Assembly: GCA_047602305.1 (NCBI GenBank)
Contig: JASGHO010000001.1
Span: 2,542,001 to 2,606,000, forward strand
Reading direction: 5' to 3'
From: Ancrocorticia sp047602305
GTDB lineage: Bacteria; Actinomycetota; Actinomycetes; Actinomycetales; Actinomycetaceae
DNA length: 64,000 bases
This document shows positions 57,840 through 64,000 of this stretch, in pieces (the stretch's first letter is position 1; each line of letters begins with the position of its first letter). The notes under the pieces are model-generated. The model was not told where the DNA came from. It made no database searches and saw only the letters and a list, made by a program, of their open reading frames with translations. The translations under genes were made by a program, and so were the position numbers.

Positions 57840-60800
57840 GTGAATCGTCACGATTTCACAGTGATGTGGAGCCGGAGGTTTCTGGCGCTTCTTGCCATCC
57901 TGACTCTCTTTGCCTCCACGGTTTTTGGGATGGGAGAGTCTGCACTGGCTTCTCCGGCCGCTGGAGATGACATCGTCCTTGACGAGATCACGGGTACTGC
58001 CTCTGATGTTGCGACCTCCTTGATAATCGACGGCGGCACAGAAGCGCCAACGTCCAATGAGGAAGAAAGCGCTTCCTCCGGTGGCGACATGGGCAATGGT
58101 GCCGCTAGCTCTGACAAGAACGCGGATGCTTCGCCGTCGGGAAAGACCCCCGTGGATTCGGGTAAGCCGCTGGATGCCAAGAATTCCGCGGCATCGGGCC
58201 CTGAGGAACCCGGGATGTCACCCTCTGAGGAGCCCGCAGGATCTCAGCCGGAGGACCCGGATGCGGCAACCCCGAACGATCCAGCGAATTCTGACGAGCC
58301 TGAAGAGCAAGACGGTTCTGAGTCCCAGGACAATCCTGGGTCCCGGAATGAATCGGAAGCTCAGTCGGATCCGCAGGAGGACGGGCCACAGACGTTCGCG
58401 ATCGGTCCCCAGGCCGCTGGTCAAGAGCCGATTGTTCTATTCGAGGAAGACTTCGAGAACGGTTGGGGCAGCGGCGCCTTTCCTCGTACGCTTACTGACT
58501 ACACGGGCAAATCTGGAACGAAATACACGGCGTCAAGTTACTGGCGCGATAGGAAGTACTGCAACGGCTTCATTACCAGCGCCATGCCGAATATTCCTCT
58601 CAACCAGGTGAGATACACATATTGCGGTGTGAATGGTGGAACCGAGAAGGAAGGTGACTACAACGCCGTCCGGAATAAGGCTTTCGTCCTCGGGAAACTG
58701 CGTGGGATGACGGATGCTCAAGCGGCGTACAACCATGCCCTGTCCACCAATACCTCCGGTGGAACCCCGGATCACGAGATGTTCAGGACGCAGAATAACA
58801 ACATTCCGATCGGCCTGCCTCGGAATTCTCGGCGCTTCATCGCCTTCTCCGTTGACTCTGCGGACACACATACTCTCGGCGCCACCAACATGAAGCAACC
58901 AGAAATGTACTTCTCCTTGCTTCAGGGTTCGGGTGGTAATCTGACCCGAACCTTGCTCAATTCGACCCCGCTTCCTGTAGGCATAGGAAGCGAGTTCAGT
59001 GTGCTTAACCGTCCGCCGGTCAATTCAACCCAGGCGTGGGCATCGCAAGGATTGTATGGAACCTACTACAGTGAGTCCATCCTGCTGCCAGGCGACTCGA
59101 ACGTGGGCATTCTTCTGGAGAACAAGTCCACTGCCAGTTCAGTGGGGTGCGGCGCGTACAACCCTCATGTGGAAGGGTGGGATAGCGAGTGCCCTGCTGC
59201 AAACAAGGGAATTGCCAACGGAAACGACGGCGCTATCGACAACATTCGTGTGCTGGATGTCAGTCCGACCACGGAGAAGTCCTTCTCGCCGAGCAACGTT
59301 CGGGTTGGGACGACGTCGACGATGACGATCACGGTGAGGAACCGTGACGATCTTCAACGCAAGGACGGCTGGCAGTTCACCGACACCCTGCCTGCGGGGT
59401 TGAAGTTTGCCAACTCAACCGTTGGTGGAACCTGTCGCTCCAATAGCGGAAGCAACATCACCGCCGATGTCAGTACGGGTAGGCTCACCGTCACCCGCGG
59501 CATTCTCAACAAGGGCCAGGAAAGCTGCACGATCGTCACCACGGTGACCTCCGATCAGGCCACAACTTTCACCAACGGCGGCCCGAACGGCAACTTCTCG
59601 GGCCTCGCGGGAATCGACGCCCCCAATAATGCCCAGGTGACCTTCTACCCGTTACTCACGCTGCAGAAGAACATTGTCAGCAGGCACAATGCCGGCGACC
59701 AGTTCACCCTGACCATCACCCCAAGCAACAGTGCTGTCACCGGCGCCTCGGCGACCACCACCGGCAGCACCACTGGAGTGCAGAGCAATCGAATCGCTGG
59801 CCCCGTGGAGCTGCGGGCGGGTGTGCAATACACGCTGCGTGAGACCGGTGCCAGTGGTGCGAACCTGGCCAACTACCAGAGTTCGCTGGCCTGCGTGGAC
59901 ACTGTGAACGCGAATGCCTCCATTCCGGTCACACCCGTGAGCGGCACCCCGGGTGCCTACACTCTCGTGTCACCGCAGGTTCCTTCTGCGGGTTCGGTGA
60001 ATGTGGTGTGCACCTTCATGAATCAGCGCATCCCCGACCCCAAGCTGACCCTGGTGAAGACCGTCGAGAATCCTGCGGAAGGAAGCGGCTACGCCGTCGT
60101 CGCCGATTGGACGTTGACAGCTACCGGCACCGGTGACGTACAGGGGACGACGATCTCCGGCAAAACAGGAGACTCGTCTGTTACCGGAGCAACGGTGAAG
60201 GAAGGGCGCTATGACCTTTCCGAAACCTTCGCGACAACCCCGAACAAGGGAGCCGGCTACAACTGGACCGATGTGGTGTGCCGGGATGCGAGTAACAACG
60301 TCATCAGCACAAGCAAGTCAGAGGACGCGAGTTCCGGTACGAGTGTTGTCACGAACGCAAGTGTTGCGCTTGAGCGCGGCGACGACGTCACCTGTACATT
60401 CACCAACACGCCCAAGCCGGGATCTGTCACCTGGACGAAGACAGCCGAAGGAAAGAGTGATCTGCTGGCCAACTCCGAGTGGACCCTCACCGGGCCGGGC
60501 GTTACCCAGGGCGGAGCCCAAGTTGAGGACTGCACGTCCGGAGACTGCGCGGCTTTCCTCGACAAGGATCCCGCGGCCGGAAAGTTCAAGCTGACAGGCC
60601 TGACGTGGGGCACGTACTCACTCACGGAAACCAAGGCCCCGGCAGGTTACTACCTGCTTGAGGACCCGGTGACGTTCACTGTTGGCGCCGACGGGCAGGT
60701 CGACACCTCTCTCGGCCAACTCGTCAACAAGCCACGCGACACTCCGACCCTCCCCCTCACTGGCGGAATCGGACGTGACCATTTCTTCATCGTGGGCGCA

Positions 60801-60872
60801 GTCGTGGCACTAGCCGGCGGCAGCGCGGCTCTGGTGATACAGATTCGCCGTCGTCGTAAGGAGGTTGCCTAA
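57840..60872 (+). CDS. LPXTG-anchored pilus adhesin/tip protein with prealbumin-like repeats
   Basis: About 1010 residues. The GTG at 57840 has GGGAAGG six bases upstream and gives a signal peptide (MWSRRFLALLAILTLFASTV). An acidic Pro/Glu/Ser stretch precedes a globular head (IVLFEEDFENGWGSGAF..). Then comes a DUF11-like domain (SFSPSNVRVGTTSTMTITVRN), a SpaA-like region (PAEGSGYAVVADWTLTATG) and a last one with an E-box-like YSLTETKAPAGYYLLEDP. It ends LPLTGG, a membrane helix and RRRRKEVA. Sortase would link it to the pilus and wall. The next gene is the major pilin. Confidence 0.88.
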   Translation: MNRHDFTVMWSRRFLALLAILTLFASTVFGMGESALASPAAGDDIVLDEITGTASDVATSLIIDGGTEAPTSNEEESASSGGDMGNGAASSDKNADASPSGKTPVDSGKPLDAKNSAASGPEEPGMSPSEEPAGSQPEDPDAATPNDPANSDEPEEQDGSESQDNPGSRNESEAQSDPQEDGPQTFAIGPQAAGQEPIVLFEEDFENGWGSGAFPRTLTDYTGKSGTKYTASSYWRDRKYCNGFITSAMPNIPLNQVRYTYCGVNGGTEKEGDYNAVRNKAFVLGKLRGMTDAQAAYNHALSTNTSGGTPDHEMFRTQNNNIPIGLPRNSRRFIAFSVDSADTHTLGATNMKQPEMYFSLLQGSGGNLTRTLLNSTPLPVGIGSEFSVLNRPPVNSTQAWASQGLYGTYYSESILLPGDSNVGILLENKSTASSVGCGAYNPHVEGWDSECPAANKGIANGNDGAIDNIRVLDVSPTTEKSFSPSNVRVGTTSTMTITVRNRDDLQRKDGWQFTDTLPAGLKFANSTVGGTCRSNSGSNITADVSTGRLTVTRGILNKGQESCTIVTTVTSDQATTFTNGGPNGNFSGLAGIDAPNNAQVTFYPLLTLQKNIVSRHNAGDQFTLTITPSNSAVTGASATTTGSTTGVQSNRIAGPVELRAGVQYTLRETGASGANLANYQSSLACVDTVNANASIPVTPVSGTPGAYTLVSPQVPSAGSVNVVCTFMNQRIPDPKLTLVKTVENPAEGSGYAVVADWTLTATGTGDVQGTTISGKTGDSSVTGATVKEGRYDLSETFATTPNKGAGYNWTDVVCRDASNNVISTSKSEDASSGTSVVTNASVALERGDDVTCTFTNTPKPGSVTWTKTAEGKSDLLANSEWTLTGPGVTQGGAQVEDCTSGDCAAFLDKDPAAGKFKLTGLTWGTYSLTETKAPAGYYLLEDPVTFTVGADGQVDTSLGQLVNKPRDTPTLPLTGGIGRDHFFIVGAVVALAGGSAALVIQIRRRRKEVA

Positions 60873-61021
60873 ATCTCCGAGAGTGATGAACGACCATCCG
60901 TACCACGCACAGACCATCTGACATACAAGAAATTCGACGTCTCGGCCATGCGCCAGAGACGCAAAGAACCCCTCGGCATTCCCGCACAACGGGCGAGGGA
61001 CAAGAAAGGAAATGGGAGACC

Positions 61022-62569
61022 ATGACTATGAGGAACACAGTGCGACGGCTCTCCGCCGGTGCCGGGGCTTTTGCCCTTGCCCTGGCTGGCGTTGCCCTCA
61101 CCGGTACCGTCGCCTCCGCGGACCCCGGCCCGGACCAGGTAGATCCCGGTACACAAGGCTCACTGACCATCCACAAGCGCGTCGGTGTTGCAGAAGGACC
61201 GGCGGGAACTGGCGAAGTCATCGCCAACCCGGGTGGTTCGCCGCTTGAAGATGTCACGTTTACGGCCTGGCGGCTGGGTAAGACCAGCGGCGGTTCGTGT
61301 GTGGCGCTTGATCCGCGCGACACCAACGTGTGGGACGACGTCCCCACCGGAACTGCTCCCGCTACGCGTACCGGTGTCGAGGCCGAAGGCTTCTGCTTCG
61401 TTGATGCCCTCAACGCCAGGCGCACCGGTATGACCAATGCTCAGGGCGAGATCTCTTGGCCGGGGCTGGCCCTCGGACTGTACTACGTGCAGGAGACCAA
61501 TGCTCCGGAAGGCATCGTGGCCCCGAGTGCACCGTTCTACGTCTCCGTTCCCACCAAGGTGGATTCGGCAGCCACCAACCACGAGTGGCTCTACGACGTA
61601 CACGTCTACCCCAAGAACCAGAAGCAGGACGTTCCGAGCAAGGTTGTCAACACCGATGCGGAACAGGGTGGATTCGTACTTGGCAGCAGCGTTGAGTGGA
61701 CCATCACCCAGACTGTTCCGCGCCTGAACGCGAACCAGACGTACGACATCGCTGAGATCTGGGACGTGCTTCCCACCGGTCTCGAGTACGACGACACCAC
61801 CTCGGTGAAGCTCAACGGCGTCGACCTGAATGCTGATGACTACAGCGTCGACGACGCCGGCGTGAAGTGGACGCTGACCGCAGATGGACGCGCCAAGCTC
61901 GCCGCCAACGTTGGCAACACTCTCGAGATCGTCTTCACCACGAAGGTCACTCAGGTGACCGCGGATGGCGCCATCGCCAACCCGGGTAGCAACGGCACCA
62001 CGCCCGGCTACGGCTCGAAGTTCAACAACATCACCACCCCCGGTGAGGACACCCCGTACACCTACTGGGGTCAGCTGAACGTCACCAAGACTGCCCCGGG
62101 CGGCAAGGTTCTCAAGGACGCTGAATTCCAGGTGTACCCGGCCGGCGCCGGTGATGTCTGCGCCCCCACTGTCCCCGCAACCGGTCTGGTTTCCACCGGT
62201 GTCTCGGGTAACGACGGCGTCGTCACCTGGACCCAGAGTGTCTCCGGACCCAACGCCTCACCTCTCGGTCTGTGGGTTGCCAACAGCGTGAAGGATCAGC
62301 TGGCCAACCCCTCGAAGGTATACTGCCTCTACGAGACCAAGGCTCCTGCCGGTTACACCGGCCAGGTTGGTGCTCGCGCCGTGACCATCACGCCCGGTAC
62401 CGCTAACGTCCAGGCAATCGACGTGGAGAACCTCCCCCGCGAGACTCCTGAACTGCCGCTGACCGGTGCACAGGGTACCCTCATGCTGACCGTCGGTGGT
62501 CTGGCACTCGTCGGTATCGGTGGAGGCGCACTCTTTGTGACGCGTGGCCGCCGCAACGAGACCGCCTGA
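61022..62569 (+). CDS. major fimbrial subunit (FimP/SpaH-like, isopeptide-forming)
   Basis: 515 residues. Signal peptide MTMRNTVRRLSAGAGAFALA. The pilin motif LYDVHVYPKNQ holds the Lys used for polymerisation, and the E-box YCLYETKAPAGYTGQ helps isopeptide formation. VEWTITQTVPRLNANQTYDIAEIWD is the Cna-B-like central domain. Ends LPLTG, a membrane helix (LMLTVGGLALVGIGGGALFV) and RGRRNETA. Polymerised by the sortase downstream. ATG with GGAAATGGGAG upstream; another ATG 6 bases later. Confidence 0.92.
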   Translation: MTMRNTVRRLSAGAGAFALALAGVALTGTVASADPGPDQVDPGTQGSLTIHKRVGVAEGPAGTGEVIANPGGSPLEDVTFTAWRLGKTSGGSCVALDPRDTNVWDDVPTGTAPATRTGVEAEGFCFVDALNARRTGMTNAQGEISWPGLALGLYYVQETNAPEGIVAPSAPFYVSVPTKVDSAATNHEWLYDVHVYPKNQKQDVPSKVVNTDAEQGGFVLGSSVEWTITQTVPRLNANQTYDIAEIWDVLPTGLEYDDTTSVKLNGVDLNADDYSVDDAGVKWTLTADGRAKLAANVGNTLEIVFTTKVTQVTADGAIANPGSNGTTPGYGSKFNNITTPGEDTPYTYWGQLNVTKTAPGGKVLKDAEFQVYPAGAGDVCAPTVPATGLVSTGVSGNDGVVTWTQSVSGPNASPLGLWVANSVKDQLANPSKVYCLYETKAPAGYTGQVGARAVTITPGTANVQAIDVENLPRETPELPLTGAQGTLMLTVGGLALVGIGGGALFVTRGRRNETA

Positions 62570-62602
62570 ACGACGTCGTCGTAACTGACAGCGGTTGCGC
62601 GC

Positions 62603-62663
62603 GAACTGCACCTCTGGAGTGCGATGTTTTAGAGCAGAACGTCGTGCACCGGAGGTGCAGTTC
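62603..62663 (+). terminator. inverted repeat after the major pilin gene
   Basis: Arms GAACTGCACCTC (62603-62614) and GAGGTGCAGTTC (62652-62663), 12 bp perfect, with 37 nt between. The region lies between pilin and sortase genes and may attenuate sortase expression. Confidence 0.6.
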
Positions 62664-62683
62664 TACCATGGCTCAATCGCGTG

Positions 62684-62748
62684 AAGTGAAGGGTTTATAC
62701 ACAAAGTCGCGGAAATTTGCCGGGGTGTCGTGTACAAACCCTTCACTT
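62684..62748 (+). promoter_or_regulatory. second, longer inverted repeat before the sortase gene
   Basis: AAGTGAAGGGTTTATACAC (62684-62702) and GTGTACAAACCCTTCACTT (62730-62748): 18 of 19 pairs, 27-nt loop. It ends about 40 bases before the sortase ATG. Could protect the upstream mRNA end, pause polymerase or act as an operator. Confidence 0.6.
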
Positions 62749-62790
62749 GGCGAAACCTCTTGTTAGAGCCCACCTCTTTGAAGGAGCACG

Positions 62791-63816
62791 ATGGGATCAT
62801 CAACGGATACATCTGGGGATTGCAAGGTTCCGGATACGGTCGGACCTGTTTCCGGCCCGGTTGCACGGCGCTGGCGCATGCCGTGGCCGCAACTGATCGC
62901 GTGCCTGGTGATTCTTGTTGGTACAGCAGTGTTCCTGTACCCGCACATGGCCTCGTGGTTCTCGCAGAAGGAACAGTCTCGTGTGCTCGGAATGTCTCAT
63001 GAGTGGTTGGAACAGCCGCCGAACGACGAGGCGAGTCATCGCGCCGAACAGATCGCAAAGGCTCACCGTTACAACGAGGCCCTCGCCAGCGGTGCGCAAC
63101 TCAAGGCAAACGAACGCGTACCGGTGGGTGACGGGGCGTCGTCGGACGAAAGTCTCGTCTATGAAAATATTCTCTCGTTTGCCGATAATGGTTTCATGGG
63201 GCGGCTGCGCTACGACGCCCTCGAAATTGACCTCCCCATCTACCACGGTACGAGCGAAGACACGCTGCTCCGCGGCGTCGGACACCTGGAGGGAACCTCG
63301 ATACCGGTGGGAGGAGTGGGTACCCGTGCGGTCCTCACCGCACACCGCGGCCTCCCCACCGCCACACTCTTCAACGAACTCAACCGGGCGGTGAAGGGTG
63401 ACATTGTTACCGTGGCTGTCCTCGATCAGGTCCTCAGCTATCGGGTGATTGAATCTCGGGTGGTCGAACCGGACGAGACTGAAGCAATTCTTCCCGACCC
63501 TGATCAAGACCTCTTGACCCTCGTGACCTGCACGCCGCTTGGCGTCAACAGTCACCGCATCCTCGTGACCGCCGAGCGAATAACTCCCACACCTTCCGAA
63601 GAAATCGCTGCGGCCGAAGCCGCCCCTGACCTGCCCGGATTCCCGTGGTGGGCGGTGATTCTCGGGGCCGTGATCGTGTTCGTCGTCGTATATGTGTGGT
63701 GGTCCGGGTACCCGCCGAAGAAGGTGGGTGGTAAGAAGGTGGCTGGTCGGAGGGCTGGCGGTGCGAAGTCTGGTGGCGAAGTTGGTGGTGTCGGGGCGAC
63801 GACCGGAACAAAGTAG
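62791..63816 (+). CDS. class C sortase (pilus polymerase)
   Basis: 341 residues. An N-terminal membrane helix (WPQLIACLVILVGTAVFLYP) and a C-terminal one (WWAVILGAVIVFVVVYVWW) bracket the sortase fold. LTAHRGLPTATLFNEL carries the catalytic His, and LLTLVTCTPLGVNSHRILV carries Cys and Arg. Class C enzymes join pilins via LPXTG Thr to the pilin-motif Lys. AAGGAG precedes the ATG. The Lys/Gly-rich C-tail is unusually long. Completes the operon started at 57840. Confidence 0.93.
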   Translation: MGSSTDTSGDCKVPDTVGPVSGPVARRWRMPWPQLIACLVILVGTAVFLYPHMASWFSQKEQSRVLGMSHEWLEQPPNDEASHRAEQIAKAHRYNEALASGAQLKANERVPVGDGASSDESLVYENILSFADNGFMGRLRYDALEIDLPIYHGTSEDTLLRGVGHLEGTSIPVGGVGTRAVLTAHRGLPTATLFNELNRAVKGDIVTVAVLDQVLSYRVIESRVVEPDETEAILPDPDQDLLTLVTCTPLGVNSHRILVTAERITPTPSEEIAAAEAAPDLPGFPWWAVILGAVIVFVVVYVWWSGYPPKKVGGKKVAGRRAGGAKSGGEVGGVGATTGTK

Positions 63817-63880
63817 GATGTTGCGAGATTGGCCGTGATGAACCGCGGATGCCACGAGAACTGCAACGTAGGAGAAAACG

Positions 63881-64000
63881 ATGAGCGTACCCAACCCCGG
63901 TGAGGAATTTTTGGCGCGCGTAGGGCTGGGAGACATGGAACCCGAACTTCGCACGTCATTCCTTGCTTACATGTACGAGTGGGTACAAAGCGAGATCGGG
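63881..64000 (+). CDS. start of a small protein gene (cut by window end)
   Basis: 40 residues are visible: MSVPNPGEEFLARVGLGDME and a Glu/Leu-rich helix ending VQSEIG. AGGAGAAAACG precedes the ATG. The pattern resembles short DUF5663-type helical proteins, but the end is missing and the call is tentative. Confidence 0.5.
   Translation, partial: MSVPNPGEEFLARVGLGDMEPELRTSFLAYMYEWVQSEIG

Overview
The window comes from a fairly high-GC Gram-positive bacterium. Sortase-built pili with LPLTG anchors, lipobox solute-binding proteins, a Wzx/Wzy capsule cluster with a BY-kinase, and frequent GTG/TTG starts point to an actinobacterium, probably near Actinomycetaceae. That placement is inference; there is no rRNA or other taxonomic marker here.

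Layout. (1) 1-7318: purine salvage and oxidation. A MocA-like molybdenum-cofactor nucleotidyltransferase (cut by the window edge) and xdhC are on the minus strand, divergent from a two-gene xanthine dehydrogenase and a guanine deaminase. (2) 7320-28400: an accessory island built from repeated modules. Each full module has a roughly 200-350 nt hairpin-rich element ('A element'), a conserved 5' leader with an extended -10 box, a short gene, and a hairpin ('B' or 'D' element). Six of these genes encode degenerate relatives of the capsule-initiating phosphoglycosyl transferases. They keep the membrane hairpin but have lost the catalytic Asp-Glu pair. Convergent cargo sits against the B hairpins: two DUF4143 ATPases (one truncated), an ABC importer operon, a YgiN-like monooxygenase and an unknown membrane protein. 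HicAB-like and AbiE-like toxin-antitoxin pairs lie behind copies of a third repeat ('C'). (3) 27186-30791: an AlkZ-like winged-helix protein, a low-molecular-weight tyrosine phosphatase and a secreted CAP protein with choline-binding-type repeats. (4) 30885-39475: a sugar ABC importer, a SprT-like protein, a flavoprotein and small membrane proteins. (5) 39491-40286: a diverged seventh module whose leader drives an unrelated 49-codon gene. (6) 40313-57125: a complete capsule or exopolysaccharide cluster: UDP-sugar dehydrogenase, initiating transferase, three GT2 enzymes, pyruvyl transferase, Wzx, a MenD-like ThDP enzyme, an epimerase, Wzy, a BY-kinase and a phosphatase. (7) 57840-63816: a pilus operon with adhesin, major pilin and class C sortase, followed by the start of another small gene.

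The strongest candidate for something undescribed is the module array in (2). It is a multi-copy family of catalytically dead mini-phosphoglycosyl transferases. Each is preceded by a conserved, covarying hairpin RNA-like element, and the copies are spread through a defence-type island in a genome that also carries an intact capsule-initiating transferase of the same superfamily. All comparisons were made by eye from this window alone.
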